From positions 186,001 through 250,000 of the forward strand of contig JAMWET010000479.1 in the NCBI GenBank assembly GCA_024036415.1: a DNA stretch of 64,000 nucleotides, written 5' to 3'. Below, in pieces: positions 38,301 to 50,519 of this stretch (positions within the stretch are counted from its first letter, which is position 1; each line of letters begins with the position of its first letter). The DNA is from Prochilodus magdalenae (lineage: Eukaryota; Chordata; Actinopteri; Characiformes; Prochilodontidae). The position numbers and the translations under genes were made by a program. The notes below the pieces were generated by a model. It was given only the letters and a program-made list of their open reading frames with translations, ran no database searches and was not told the origin of the DNA.

Positions 38301-41300
38301 GTTAATCCATAAAATATGAAACTCAGAACCTTAACAGCATTTTTTACCAGTTCCACAGCGGACTTTACACAGAATCATGCTTTGTCCTGGCTGAGGGTGA
38401 GGTGCTTAATGCATTATGACTGTGTAATATTCATGTAGTAGCTTTGTCCCAAGACCCTGTATCATAGTTGTTTGTTACACATGACTAAACAGTAATGCCC
38501 GAACAGTGAGGTACTTATTCTATGTCTCCCACAGGGTGGTATGAGGACTCTGTCTTTCATGTGAATGCCTTTGGATTCCCTCCAATTGAGCCCTCCTCTA
38601 CCACCAGGTCAGTGTACGAGTTTAAACATACTGTTCTGTATATTTAATATGGATGCATTTTGTAATATTAAGCATTTGATTTTGTGAAGATTAAAAATTC
38701 TCTCTTTCTTTGCTAGGGCATATTATGGTAATGTGAACTTCTTTGGTGGTCCATCCACCACTGCAGTCAAGGCCTCTGCCAAACTGAAGCAACTGGAGGA
38801 GGAGAATGAAGATGCAATGTTTGTAATCGTTTCTGACGTGTGGCTAGACAGTGTGGAGGTCCTGGAAAAGATCCAGGTTATGTTTTCAGGTCTGATGTTT
38901 TCAGTGGCTGCTTGTAGTTTAAAAACTTACTTTATTATTTAATACAAATAAAAGAACACCACAGCATGAACCTAAAATTCATCTCAAGATCTTTTTGTAA
39001 ACTTTACAGGTTATTCAGCAATGCCTCCCACCTGCTTCATATTCTGTGGGAATTTTTCCTCTGCCCCTTTTGGCAAAAATCAGGTCAGGTCACTTAAAGG
39101 TAAGGGTAACTTGAGTATGAATTATGTTTCCTTACCCTTGTCATGTGTTTTCAGTTCATGTTTTATTGGCCATATCTTAATAAAGATGCTGGTTTGTTCC
39201 AGAGTATTTGAAAGCCCTTGCTGATTTGATTTGTGAACATCCTAACATCCATAACAGGTAAGATGCACTTTCATTAGATTCTAAAATAATTTATTCCAGA
39301 AGTTTTGATTCTCCTGGATGAAAAGCTGAAAGCATCGAGATACGAGATTACTTGCATCTGATACTATATAAGTATTAGAATCGTTAGTATCATGCACTGC
39401 AATCTTTTTTGTTACTGCAGCAGTCGCTTTGTGTTTGTTCCTGGTCCTGAGGACCCTGGGCCTAGAACTATCTTACCCAGGTAAGTTGCTAATGTTGAAA
39501 TGCGTGCAGGAAAGGAATTAAGTTATCAGGTTATATGTATAGTATTTTCTGAAAGAAGGGAAAAAGGTCACTGTTTTTGTTTTCTTGCAAAATAATCACC
39601 ATGTCCAAAAAATAGAGATGATAAAGTGTGACTGTAGCAAGACAAGTTCTTTATCTTCGATTCCAACGAAACGAAAAAACTTGCTAAAATATCAATATTG
39701 TATTTGCATCTTCAGACCCCCCCTGGCAGAACACATCACAGAGGAGTTTAGGCAGCGTGTCCCTTTCTCTGTGTTCACCACCAACCCGTGCAGGTATAAC
39801 CTGCACAATCAAAAACTTGAATGTGCTTTCTCAATTTTGAACTGTTCTGTGTTTTTTAGGGATTTTATTGAGTTGTGCTCATTTTCCTTTTACAATAAAA
39901 ACATATTTTGAATGTGTCAGGATTCAATACTGCAGTCAGGAGATAGTTGTGATCCGAGAGGACCTGGTCAACAAGATGTGTAGGAACTGCGTAAGGCTCC
40001 CCAGCAGCAATCTCGACATTCCAAATCATGTGAGTCAGTTCTGCTATGAGTGTTTAGATGCTTTCACAATTATGTTGAACTCCAAAACTCCAAAACCATA
40101 AAGATAAAAGATAAAAATGATTTCAGAGACCTGAATACATCTGTTCTTGATTAGCACATAACTAATGCAATGAGAAGCTAAAATGACAGAATGCTTTTGA
40201 AATGTTTGCACCTGCAGTTTGTAAAGACCATCTTGTCTCAAGGCCATCTGACTCCCCTACCCCTGTACGTCAGCCCAGTGTACTGGGCATATGACTATGC
40301 CCTAAGGGTCTATCCTGTGCCTGATGCCATCGTTTTTGCTGATAAATATGATCCCTTCAGCATCTCTAACTCAGACTGCCTCTGCATCAACCCGGTATCC
40401 CATTCTTTGTTGCTATGTAATGTTTAAAATGTTTAAATTTTTTATATAACAAATTTATAGCAGTGAAATTTATTCATGTGACACCATGGATGGAGTAATG
40501 GATGATAAATAAATGTAAAAGTTAACCTGGATGTGCATGCCTCAGAAATATTTGCAAGTTGGCTAAGTTACTGTTATGACAGCATATTTTGAATATTCCT
40601 TTTTGAAAATTAAATCATTTTAGCTTTAATTTGAGGGTATTTGTATCTAAATCGGGTGAATCGTAAATTACAGGCAACACATTTTCATACGACACTCCCC
40701 AATTTAAGTATGGCTGCCAGTAAAACTGGTTCACTTGTGTATAAACTTATAACGTGATTGCGGGCAAAAAAACAGCAGGATGAATTCTGAGTTGTATATA
40801 GCTGTACAATTGGAGGCTTTATACCACAGAACCACACAGGAACTGAAGGCTGCTGCTGTAAAGGTTTGACCTAACATCACCAGTGAAGGAACTCTGTGTC
40901 TACCAGACTTCAGGTAGTCATTATAAACCTCTAAAAATAAGCCCACAATGTATGAAAATTGTAGTATTTCCTATACCCTTCACTCAATTTAGATGCAAAT
41001 TCCTTCAAAATCTGGAATATCTGAAAGCCTACGCTTTGTTGCAAGTCTATAACTTTATTGATGTCCAAATACTTTCTGTTCTTTTACTGAACATACCAAT
41101 CAGTTATTGACTGAAGATATTAACTATACTTTTCTTGTGCAGGGCTCTTTCCCAAGGAGTGGATTTTCATTCAAAGTGTACTACCCATCCAACAGAACCG
41201 TGGAGGACAGGTATCATATTTTAATTGTATTGCATGTTTTATATCACATTTTAAGTTGATTACGTTGACTTTGTGCTCTAGTTTTGAAGCTTAATTGTTA

Positions 41301-41336
41301 TTTTTTCATTTGTACAGCAAATTGCAAGGACTTTGA
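32400..41336 (+). CDS. pole2: POLE2, DNA polymerase epsilon subunit 2
   Basis: POLE2 is the B-subunit of the leading-strand replicase Pol epsilon and helps join it to the CMG helicase. Nineteen exons: 32400-32467, 33383-33483, 33583-33658, 33749-33826, 33995-34088, 34361-34435, 35648-35731, 38207-38263, 38348-38396, 38535-38607, 38717-38889, 39010-39099, 39203-39257, 39421-39480, 39716-39793, 39921-40029, 40218-40394, 41143-41210, 41318-41336 (TGA). Total 1584 nt, 527 aa, which I recall as the human length. The N-terminal helical domain ([16 protein letters not shown]) is followed by the linker, the OB fold ([19 protein letters not shown]) and the inactive calcineurin-like phosphoesterase domain ([33 protein letters not shown] [12 protein letters not shown]). 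It ends SKLQGL. Intron 8 is AT-AC. The donor of exon 17 (GTATCC) is unusual. Poly(A) candidates: ATTAAA 41477-41482, AATAAA 41585-41590. Confidence 0.97.
33229..33309. repeat. (CATA)n/(TATG)n microsatellite, POLE2 intron 1
   Basis: CATA units pass into TATG/TGTG units, which makes an imperfect inverted repeat that could fold back. Similar short runs lie at 35425-35455 (TGTA) and 56163-56225 (TATG). Confidence 0.85.
34449..34680. repeat. (TGTGTGTCTC)n minisatellite next to the POLE2 exon 6 donor
   Basis: About 230 bp of TGTGTCTC units of 8-10 bp begin about 13 nt after the exon 6/intron 6 boundary (34435/34436). Because the unit length varies and the motif has no stops, several overlapping frames are open on both strands; these are not genes. 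Its polypyrimidine/polypurine bias is low-moderate. Confidence 0.95.
36136..36535. mobile_element. hAT-like MITE in POLE2 intron 7
   Basis: GGGATGCACCGGAATG near 36139 and the inverse TTTGATGCATCCCTAA near 36520-36535 resemble ends of fish hAT elements (GGGATGCACCGA type). The interior has no transposase frame. Boundaries are approximate. Confidence 0.5.
36580..36682. repeat. Second copy of the repeat found in LRR1 intron 3
   Basis: Shares GCTGACCCAACAGCCA, GGACATTCAG, GATGCCCTC and TTAGTGCCAGC with 18370-18483 in the same order. Sequence similarity stops on both sides. Confidence 0.7.
36796..37640. repeat. Unclassified repeat family, inverted pair in POLE2 intron 7
   Basis: The segment 37050-37640 (+) is homologous to 52640-53150 and 54355-54800; shared blocks are GTTCCTGCAGAT, ACACCAGGCCTT, TGGTCATCTCCACCAAGACAA, AACAGGATGACTC and ATCAATAAGACC. 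The adjoining 36796-37010 is the reverse complement of about 37050-37250 (CAAGCTGCCTGGGATGGATTAT against ATAATCCATCCCATGGAGCTTG), so the intron carries a palindrome-like pair around a short centre at about 37010-37050. No transposase or RT motif was recognised. Confidence 0.75.
38264..38347 (+). other. U12-type AT-AC intron (POLE2 intron 8, 84 nt)
   Basis: The intron starts ATATCCTTTT right after AAAGCA, an exact U12 5' splice site. ACCTTAAC at 38328-38335 matches the U12 branch-site core, and the intron ends AC at 38346-38347, about 13 nt after the branch A. Only this reading restores the conserved SKA|QFHSGLY peptide. A GT-AG reading (GTATGC ... CAG) would insert extra residues and drop the conserved Gln. 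Confidence 0.93.
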
Positions 41337-42734
41337 AGCTGGGATGACCATGTGAATGGTACAAAACTAACATTGTACAATTATAAAAGTTTTATATCTT
41401 CCTAAAACAATATGTGTACATGCGAACTGTAAAGGTTTTTTTTGTAGTGAAATTGTTTTGTTGTTGTTTATGTCAAATTAAAGGGTTTTAGAAAAAAAGC
41501 ACATTTTACATTTAATTATTTAATGAGTGCAAGGCGAAACATTGTCTATATCATTTCTATGTATTGTTCTGGATGGTTTGTGTAAATAAAAATTAAAGAC
41601 GTGGGGCAGTCGAGATTTGTTTTTCAAGATTTATGGTGGCATGGGGAAATTTGAATAAGAAGACAGCTTTAGCTCATCTCATTTATTTAGGTGACCAGAT
41701 TTCTAAACCGAAAACTGGGGACTTGGCCAACTGTTTATGGTTTTCCTAAACTCCTATAAGCACCATTTAAGTACTATAGAAGTGATGTCAAAATGTCAGT
41801 GTGATTTACAAGTATAATCTAACAATAACAGCTCAGTAGTCATAACATCTATAGATGGAACTTTGGGAGGTAGTGGCTTTACAGAGACTTTGAAATGAAT
41901 ATTCCTTCAGTTGTTACATTTTAGATACTCATTTTGGTGCGGTCCCTGTAAAAAAACAATTCTACCGAAGCAGCACTATTTCAAAATGGAAATGCATCTT
42001 AACGCACAGTGCATATAATCCATTTCGGTTTCCCATTTGCATTTGGCAGAAAGTGGCCACTACTCTACCCAGAAATGGTAGTTTTGGCATGTGCCACTTT
42101 AAAATAGGCGTGTCAGTATCTCTTCAGTGGCTAGCAGAGACAAAGTTTGGTACTCTGCATAGTTCATAAACACTTGAGTACAAACCACTCATGGTAAAAT
42201 GGGTAATGGCACCGCAGACATCAAGTCATCGCGTCAGCCAGTCTGCGTCTATGGTCCATACGAAAATAATAGCAATGTAAAATTGAAACAACATTTTTTT
42301 TGTCTTTTTTGGTTGATGCCCAACATCTACTAAAAATCAGTATTGCTATAGGTTGAATTCTTAAACGCTGTTCAAACATTGAAAGCAAGATGTTGATTCA
42401 ACATTTAAATTATTTTACTAAAATACTACCACTACCTTTAACAGGACAAACTAATTTAACAACAAAAGTATTGGGGTGTTGGAACAGACGTCTGACTGAG
42501 GCATCTGGCCATTGTGTGTCTAAAAAATGAAATAAGCATTTTCAGTGGGGGGTTTCTCTGTATACTCTGTATATGTGAATAAAATAAAAAAAAAATAAAA
42601 AACCCCAAAAACTGTCATGCATATTTTTAAATGTAAATTATATTGCATATATTATTTTCTGATAAAAAGAAAAAGCATAGCTTACAGTGTAGGACTAAGC
42701 TATTGATTTAAGGTATTACAGACTGCATGTTACA
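41337..42734. other. POLE2 3' UTR and gene-free spacer
   Basis: POLE2 poly(A) candidates are at 41477-41482 and 41585-41590. Beyond them, I see AT-rich sequence without an ORF over 60 codons or a recognisable repeat. Confidence 0.6.
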
Positions 42735-43325
42735 TGCAACCCCTGGCAAAGATTATGGAATCCCCACTCTTGGAGGAAGATCTTTTAATTGTTTAATTTT
42801 GTAGAAGAAATAAATCACAGAGATGTGCCACAAAAATCTTTTTTTAATTCAAACAGTCTGGCATTAAGAAATAATTAAAAATAAACCAATATAATTGTTG
42901 TTGTTACAATTGTGTTTTTAGATCCTGTAGAGGAAAAATATGGATTTACTAAATTCACTAAAACAATGCACCATTAGTAGTTTGTAGCACCACCAGCTTG
43001 AATTCTCTGAGGCGTGGACAAACAGTATTATTCCTCAGTCTGTCTCCAACGGTCTCTTACTGCTGTTGCCAGGTTGGAGCCTTTTTGTTGACCATTTTCT
43101 TCAATTTTCACCAGACAGATTTTCAATTGGATTGAGATCTGCACTATTTGCAGGCAATGCCATTGACATTACATGTCTTTCTTGAAGGAAAGTTTATACG
43201 TGTGTTTGATGTAGATTTTGGCATTTAATAACTGTGCCGATACCTGACATTAGCAGATTTAATCTGATGCAGGTGTTGTTTTACAATGGCCAGAGCTATT
43301 CCATAATATTGTGGCATGCGTAAGG
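42735..43325 (-). mobile_element. Tc1/mariner relic, deletion derivative
   Basis: The left end reads CCCTGGCAAAGATTATGGAA, the right end CCAGAGCTATTCCATAAT; both are familiar ends of a fish Tc1 family with long inverted repeats. Between them, CACCACCAGCTTGAATTCTC, GTTGCCAGGTTGGAGCC and TTTTCAATTGGATTGAGATC correspond to part of the minus-strand transposase region. Most of the transposase is deleted. Confidence 0.7.
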
Positions 43326-43329
43326 AAGG

Positions 43330-44600
43330 TTTGACAGAAGGCAGCATGTTCCATCTTGAAAATGCTCTTTATTGTATTATTTCACTCCTACAGCACTTAA
43401 AAGCACTTAGTGAATGAAACCAACTACAGCTACAAGCTAGAAGATAGCTGAGAGGTGACTATCAGCACTAGTAATCCGCTTCACGTTGAGCTGTAAGAGG
43501 TCTGTAGTAATTCAGCAACATTAAACAGTAAATACGGTGATAACTGCAACTGAAGCCCAGCAAAAACTGTTGCCTCTGAGAGCGTGGCAAGGTTTGTCAC
43601 ATAACACCCCCCTTAAGGGTCGACCGTCCCAGCGACCTCACTACTCAACCATAGCACAGTTTAGTCCAGTACATAATCCTGCAGGTGTGTGGGGGCAAAA
43701 ATGAGCACACTGTCACTGTCCCCTCTGTCTTTGGGCCGATATGGAGCAAGTCATTCCTAGTGAACCACCACAGTCCTTTGTCCTGCACGAACCTGGTGCA
43801 CCACCACAGATAGATGCTCCAGCACCTGGCATGGCCCCTCTCAGACTAGAGTTCTTCCGTCGTGGGTTGAACAGCCAGACATCAGCACCAGGGCTTTGCA
43901 GCTCACCGTGGCATCGCATGTTGTATGCTCACTTCTGTCGCCGGCTGGCTTCCCCCTGGTTCTGATGTGCGGTATGGCGTACTGTATCTATGCGAGCGTC
44001 AAGCTCAGTGACATACTGCGCCACTGACGTCGTCCCCCCACCACTCCTGCAGGTAGCCCAAGATTAAGTCTGTTGGTGTTCGGTGTCATCTGGGCCGGTG
44101 TGAAACCCATGGACTCTTGCGCTGCTGCTCGACAAGGCCATAGCACCAACCACAGACCTGACCCTCTGGCTTCTTAAAGCGCATTAGCCATGCTAGGGAG
44201 TTGTGGTCCGTCCACAACATAAAGGGTGTAGCATACAGGTAGTGCCGGAAATGTCTCAACCCTGCCACCACCCTCTTCAGCACTTCTTGGGGTGAAGTCG
44301 CGAGTTGGCAAATCTGATTGCCAGAAACACCTGCTCCACATGGGACTGGGCTTCGTCAATTGCATCACCCGGAAATGTCATAACCCCGCTCCCAGGGTGA
44401 ACGCCATCTTCTCCTTAGCATCCGGCGCAGGTGCCACCTGCCACTACTCACTACGGAGGTCCAGTGAGATAAAACATGAGATCTGGCAATCCCATCCAGG
44501 GCATCATCAATCCGGGGAGGTGAGTATGAGTCCATCTTGTGATTCCATAATTTTTGCTTTCCATAACATTTGCAATTTTTTGGTTGTATTCTACTGACAT
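43330..44600 (-). mobile_element. Ty3/gypsy LTR retrotransposon relic (RNase H, integrase C-term, PPT, LTR)
   Basis: On the minus strand, 44283-44086 encodes an RNase H remnant (LRHFRHYLYATPFMLWTDHN, LAWLMRFKKPEGQV). Further downstream, 43919-43713 carries an integrase C-terminal piece (DVWLFNPRRK). Next comes a purine run ending GGGGGG (minus reading of 43608-43616), a likely polypurine tract, then TGTTATGTGACA, which looks like the 5' edge of an LTR extending to about 43330 with AATAAA on the minus strand near 43370. Order and strand fit pol-to-3'LTR. Protease, RT and the 5' LTR are not seen, and frames are broken. Confidence 0.75.
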
Positions 44601-44742
44601 ACTTTATATGATTTTCCCTGGATATCAGCTTTAGCCATGTAACCCTTGGTTTTGGTGTGTCTGGTTTTACATAGGAAGGGAGTCGGGTTACAGCGTTTAT
44701 TAAACCAAATGGCTCTGGCAGTACAATGACACAAGTTGAGCC

Positions 44743-44780
44743 TTTCTCTCTCTCTCTCTGTATATATATATATATATATG
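44743..44780. repeat. (TC)n(TA)n microsatellite
   Basis: A CT run followed directly by about ten TA units. Confidence 0.9.
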
Positions 44781-44999
44781 GTTTCCCTTTTAGTAGCTCA
44801 TGTGTACTCCAGTGTCATTTTGTTATCAGTCATCAGTAAAAGTTACATCCCCAGTAGCATCAGCTTTTCCAGTACAAGTTAGGGTGTGTGTCCCTGTTTC
44901 AGCCTGGACCTGTATGATAAGGATGTCCCTGGTGTAACTTTGTTAATTCTTTGTTAATTCTAGGCACATTATAGAGCCTGCACTTTGATATTGAAGGTC

Positions 45000-46050
45000 A
45001 CATTACAGTTCATAATACGAGATAAGTTCAGTGAGGTACACAGGAGCAAGGCCGTTTAGAGCATTATACATTAGAAGAATTTTATGCTCAATGCAGAATT
45101 TAACTGGTAACCAGTCTAAGTTAGATCAGACTGGGCTGATATGGTCAGACTTACTAGTTCATGTAAGGACTCTGGCCGCAGCGTTTTGGACTAACTGAAG
45201 ATTGTTAGAGTTTTGCAGGAACAACCAGAAAGCAAAAAAACAACAATCAAGCCTTGAAGTAATAAACGCATGAACTGGCTTTTCTGCGTCCTGTAGGGAC
45301 AGTGCATTTCTTAGTTTCACAATATTGCGTAGATGTAGGAAAGCTATTCTAGTGATTTTATTAATATGCTCATCAAAGGCCAAATCAGGATCGATCATGA
45401 CACCAAGACTTTTAACAGAGGTACCTGGTGTGACTAAGAAGCTATTTAGATTGAGCGGTAATGCAGACAGCTCGTTTCTAACAGTTTTGGGACCAAGAAA
45501 CAGAACTTCTGTTTTGTCCGAGTTCAGTAGGAGGCCGTTACTGGACATCCAGTCTTTTATGTCTCTAACACAGTCCTCTATCTTATTAAGGTGAAGTGGA
45601 TCATCTGGTCTAGCCGAGATATACAGTTGCGTGTCATCGGCATAGCAGTGAAAATTTATGTTATGGTTTCTGATTATGGTACCGAGTGATAGCATATATA
45701 AGGTAAATAATATAGATCCTAGGACAGATCCCTGTGGAACACCACACTTTTCTTTTGTGTGAATGGATGATTCACCGTTTATATTTACAAATTGATAGCG
45801 GTCGCTTAAGTAAGATCTGAACCATGAAAGAGCTTTTTCTGTTACTCCTACAAGATTTTCCAGCCTTATCTAATAGGATGAAGTCTATTGTGTGTGTCAA
45901 ATGCTCCACTAAAGATCCTGTAGGACCAGTAAGGATGAGTTTCCTCTGTCAGAGAATACAAAAAGATCATTTACAATTTTCACTAGTGCTGTCTCTGTGC
46001 TATGATGAGGCCTAAATCCAGACTGGAATTTTTTTATGTATGTTATTCCT
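45000..46050 (-). mobile_element. Non-LTR retrotransposon fragment (CR1/L2/Rex1-type reverse transcriptase)
   Basis: On the minus strand, an AFDTVDF-like motif (about 45880-45905, broken) is followed by WFRSYLSDRYQFVNINGESS (about 45780-45840), GVPQGSVLG (about 45715-45745) and an open 178-codon frame (45695-45159). That frame starts MLSLGTIIRNHNINFHCYADDTQLY with the catalytic YADD, then KTEVLFLGPK and LQNAAARVL-like VQNAAARVLT. These are RT domains 3-7 and the start of the thumb region. It is a 5'-truncated and frameshifted copy. Sequence up to about 46500 may belong to the same insertion, but I could not assign it. Confidence 0.85.
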
Positions 46051-46779
46051 GTGCAAATCGGAACCTCACTGTTGTGCTACAGCTTTCTCTAAAATCTTTG
46101 ATATAATTGGAAGTTTTGAAATATTTCTGTAGTTTACTAGCTCATAAGGATTTCCTAGTTAAAGGTTTAATTACTGCTAGTTTAAGAGATTTTGAGACGT
46201 AACTCAACTAAGAGATGAGTTTAGTATAGACAGAAGAGGCTTGGTTATTTCTGGCAGCACTTGCTTGAGTAAACTAGTTGGAACTGGATCTAGTATGCAT
46301 GTAGATCATTTTGAGGATGAAATGATTTAAGAAAGCTCCATTTGTTGTAGTAGAGTAAAAGAATACAGCCTCTCTGTACAGTCCCTGAGATATGGGCCTT
46401 TGGCACGTTCTTAATCCCGATACTGTAAGGCCAGACATATCAAATCTACCAAGGGCAAGGAAGGTCTTAGAGTCACCACTACGCACATGATGACACCACC
46501 CCACTCTGACAACCTAGACCAAGGTTGGTGACTCTTGAGTAAGAGTGGGCGCATATGTCTCTACATGCCGTCCCACTGACCGTGGCTTTTTAGCTTTTAT
46601 TTTAATGTTAATAGTAATTTTGTATGTACAAATGACATGTGCTATTATAACATACAGTAGACAGGCGTTGCTGCAAATCAGAGAAGTTAAGCACGAACTT
46701 ACTCTAAGCTTTTTAAGTCTGCCTCACACGCTCTGACTCGCACCGGCGAGGTCCAGCACCACCGCAGCTGAGAGAACAG

Positions 46780-48700
46780 CGCAAGCCGAGGAGGGAGCTG
46801 CAGAGGTGGAGGTAAGGTAATAGCTTCGCTGCCGTGTCAGATGAGCTGAATGACTTTTATGCTCGCTTTGAAGCTCTTAAAACAGAACCACCTAAGAGGG
46901 TTCTGGTAAGAGAGGATTCTCAGGGACCAGCTCTTACAGTTTCTAGATAGTAGATGTGAGTAAGATTCTGAGCAGAGTTATCCCATGAAAAGCAGTCAGC
47001 CCCGACAATATACCTGGTCGTGTGCTCAGATCATGCACTTTAGAATTGGCTGATGTTTTTGCGGACATCTACAACCTTTCTTTAGCACAAGTGCTAATTC
47101 CCACCTGCTTTATGGCAACCACCATTGTGCCGCTCACGAAGAAAAGCACAATGGCTTTTCTTAACAACTATGGGCCAGTTGGACTGACTTCAGTGGTACT
47201 GAAGGGCTTTGAAAGACTCATCCCATATACAGAACACTGTACCGCACACTCCAGACCCACTCAAGTTTGCATATCGACCAAACAGATCTACAGAAGATCT
47301 GCACTGCCATCCATACAGCTCTAGAACACCTGAAGAGCAAAGACAGCTATGCGCAAATGCTGTTCGTTGACTACAGCTCAGCATTCAACACCATTTATTC
47401 CATCCAAGCTGACTGATCTCACAGTCAGACCACAGTCTGTCAGGATTGGAAAACACGCCTCCAGCACACTGATTATGAACACAGTGTTACCTCAGGGCTG
47501 TGTTTTAATTCCTACGTTGTATACACTGTTCCCCCATGACTGTGTCGCCTCTCACAATGATGCCACCATCATCAAATTTGCTGATGATACCACTCTCATG
47601 GGACTGATTACTGGGGGTGGCAAATCTGGTATCCTTAAATGTTGACAAGACAAAGGAGATTGTAGACTCGGAGATCGGCAGAGCAGCACAAACCACTACT
47701 TATTCATCAGAGGGAAGTAGAGAGAGTGAGCACCTTCGAATTTCTTGAAATAAGCATCACTGAAGATCTCACCTGGTCGCACAATACAACACAGCTTGTC
47801 AAAAAGGCTCAACAATGGCTGCATTTCCTGCGAAGAAGAGGAACTTCTACAGGTGCATAATTAAAAGTATTCTCACCAGCTCCATCATAGTCTGGTTTGG
47901 AAACTGCTCCACCCAGGACCGCAAGTGTTTGCAGCGGGTGGTCAAGACAGCCCAGTCCATCACAGGAACGGCCCTTTCACCACTAGAGGACATTTACCAC
48001 TCCAGAGCCCTCAGGAGGGCCCACAAGATCATCAAGGACAAAGCTCATCCTCAACACAACCTTTTCACACTTCTCCCATCTGGCAGACGATACAGGAGCA
48101 TGAAATCAGGGACCACCAGATTACAGAACAGTTTCTACCCCCAGGCCATCAGAGCTCTGAACACCTCGCTACCTCCAACAATCATTCTACCTCAGGCTGC
48201 TCCGCTACAAGCATCTGACCAGTCCTGAGTAGTCCATGCTCAGTCCACTCACCTGTGAGATGACCCCCAGAACAGACTGCTTAACTGCACAGACTGCACT
48301 TTTTGCATATACCCTGGTGATTCAGTGTATCACTTCTCTACAAGGACTCGTATTATTCTGTTTTTACTGAATATCTACACTGTGTGTATGATAGATTAAT
48401 ACTGCATTTGAATCTATTACTGGCTGCTGTTGCACCGTTCTGTCATTTGCACTAATACTACAAACTGTACATATGTTCTGCTCCTGTACCTTTCAGACTT
48501 ATATAGCATATATTGTACATTTTCGTAATTTATATACTTACATAAACTTTTCTTCTCTCTAGTCTTTTCTTTCTTATTAAGTACTTAGTATTTATATTGT
48601 AATTGTTTGCAGAGTAAGAATTTCATTGTACAGTGCAACTGCTTGTTTCTCTGTGCATATGACAAACGCTTAAATTTGAATTTGAAATTGAACTTTGAAG
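46780..48700 (+). mobile_element. L2-type LINE fragment, 5'-truncated
   Basis: In the + direction: SPDNIPGRVLRSCTLELADVF-like segment (about 46998-47070), a degraded catalytic RT region (HNDATIIKFADDTTLMGL at about 47550-47605, catalytic FADD) and the C-terminal block 47815-48228 with IIVWFGNCSTQDRKCLQRVV and LLPSGRRYRSMKSGTTRLQNS. The 3' UTR ends in AATTTGAATTTGAAATTGAA near 48670-48690, a typical L2 tail. Several frameshifts are present. Confidence 0.85.
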
Positions 48701-50260
48701 GTGTGACTCTCTGACGAAACGGAAGTGAGTCTCGTGAGAGGAATGGGAGCTGGAATTAAGGTGAAGATTGGACACACTGAACACTCTAACACCTGTTATA
48801 TGTAGTTGTATCCTCTGCGATGTTCATTAAATATCTATTTCTTGCATTACCAGTACATGAGAACTGTAGGACACGAAGTGTGAACACTAAAGACGCTAGC
48901 TGGAGCTGTAGGATCAGTCCTGATGAGGTCTGGCAGGTGTAATCTTGGCCCTCTATAGCCGTAATTTGGGCGCTGGACTGAATGTGGATTGGTGGGCGAG
49001 GTGTACTGACAGTCCGTTACTTGGCATTAATAAACAGATCAGATTGGGGAGAGGGGCCCAGCTTTAGTGAACTGGACATCCACTTCTGAAATCTGATTGG
49101 CTGGATGATGAGACATACTAAATATACACACCTTTAAATGCATATATTAGAGGTGACACAGTTTAGCTCCTCCTGTCTGAACGACCCTGCCAGTTTAAGG
49201 TGCCCGTTCACTGATAAGATAATAAGCCACTGCTTACCCCGCCCCCCTCTTCCACATGGGCGTGCCCTGCTGCCAGTACATATTCTCTCATTTTACACTC
49301 ACCTTATTTACTTGCTGATCAGGTGTTCATCTTACAGACGTTCAGCTATCAGACTAACAGTGTTAATGTTGTGGATCCTGCAGCACCAATAACACCAGGA
49401 ACATAACACCATTAATACATTAACCATTAATACATTAACACCATTAACACAACTCCATTAATACATCATTTCAGCTAGTGCTAAATGTCAAGGATAATCT
49501 AGAACATTACATCTGTTAATATCTGTTAATCTCTTAATATCTCAGCTGTTAGCCTTATCTTATGCTAAATGCCAAAATCTTTCATCTTTAATGTGTTTCT
49601 TAAGTTGTTAATGTTAGTTAATTGTTAATTGTCTGTTCTACAGTTTTTCATTAGGTTACGTCTATAACTCTAAGCTCTAAATTTAGGTATTGTGGTATAA
49701 ACTGTGTATAACTCTAAATGTAGTTTCTCTTAATTGGACAGTTGCTCTTGATTGCTGATGGTGTTCTTTTCAGAACTATGTTCAGCTAATCTACACTGCA
49801 CTACAGTAAAGCCACAATGATGCTGGGCTTATCGCTGGACCAGCTGACTGAATCAGCTAATAGGCTTTAGAACGGGTGAAGAGTTCCCCGGGCTGCTGTT
49901 TTGTACCCGAGAGAGACTTACAGGTGCTTCACTGTGTAACTGCTTATACATAAATTCATATTTACCCCTGACCATCCTTTAAAGTCTTGACCACTTCTCT
50001 CACGCTAACACACAGTGGGGAGTTGAGTCTGTTTAGCCTTAATTTCTTTATTTGCCACTTTCTTGCCAAATTCTGCTGAGTATTACATGAAATGCTGATG
50101 ATGGAAAAATCTGGAAAACCTGGTAATAATAAGTTTTCTTTGGGGGACTATTTTACCATGCAGCGCCCTGCAGCATGTATACTAGTAGTTGCACCATAGT
50201 TTAAGGCTGAAATCTTCTCCAAACTATCATAAACATTGTCTTAGACATCAGACAGCATAT
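48700..50260. other. Gene-free spacer
   Basis: No coding exon recognised. A short repetitive patch of ACATTAACACCATTAATAC units lies at about 49395-49460. Otherwise I see nothing to annotate. Confidence 0.5.
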
Positions 50261-50350
50261 TCATAACCATCTCATGTGGTAACTTTTGTGAGGGAGCTTT
50301 TAGAGGAGGACGTCTGGTTACCTTCACCACCACTGTGTACGGTTCTGACT
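50200..50350 (+). repeat. Dispersed repeat, inverted partner at 55735-55880
   Basis: GAGCTTTTAGAGG, GGACGTCTGGTTACC and TTCACCACCACTGTG here match, as reverse complement, 55735-55830 (CACAGTGGTGGTGAATGGAA, CCAGACGTCCACCTCTAAAA). Similarity extends upstream through TTCATAACC...TCATGTG. The family is unknown and no ORF is visible. Confidence 0.7.
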
Positions 50351-50519
50351 TTAACTAGAATGAAGTGTTTCATTCCAAACCACTCTAAATGACATGTTTA
50401 CATATCAGTCTTTCAATTATGCTGGAATTATAATATCTTTAGGAATTACAGCACTGTCATTATTATTTTCATTATTTTTATATTATTACTGTCATTTATT
50501 TTATTCTAGCAGAACACTC

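Noticed and set aside
38264..38350. GT-AG splicing of POLE2 exon 8 using GTATGC near 38277 and CAG at 38350
   Set aside because: It adds ISFCW residues and removes the conserved Gln before FHSGLY. The AT-AC reading fits protein and U12 consensus.
45325..45594. Plus-strand ORF over the LINE fragment
   Set aside because: It is antisense to the reverse-transcriptase frame with YADD and GVPQGSVLG on the minus strand.
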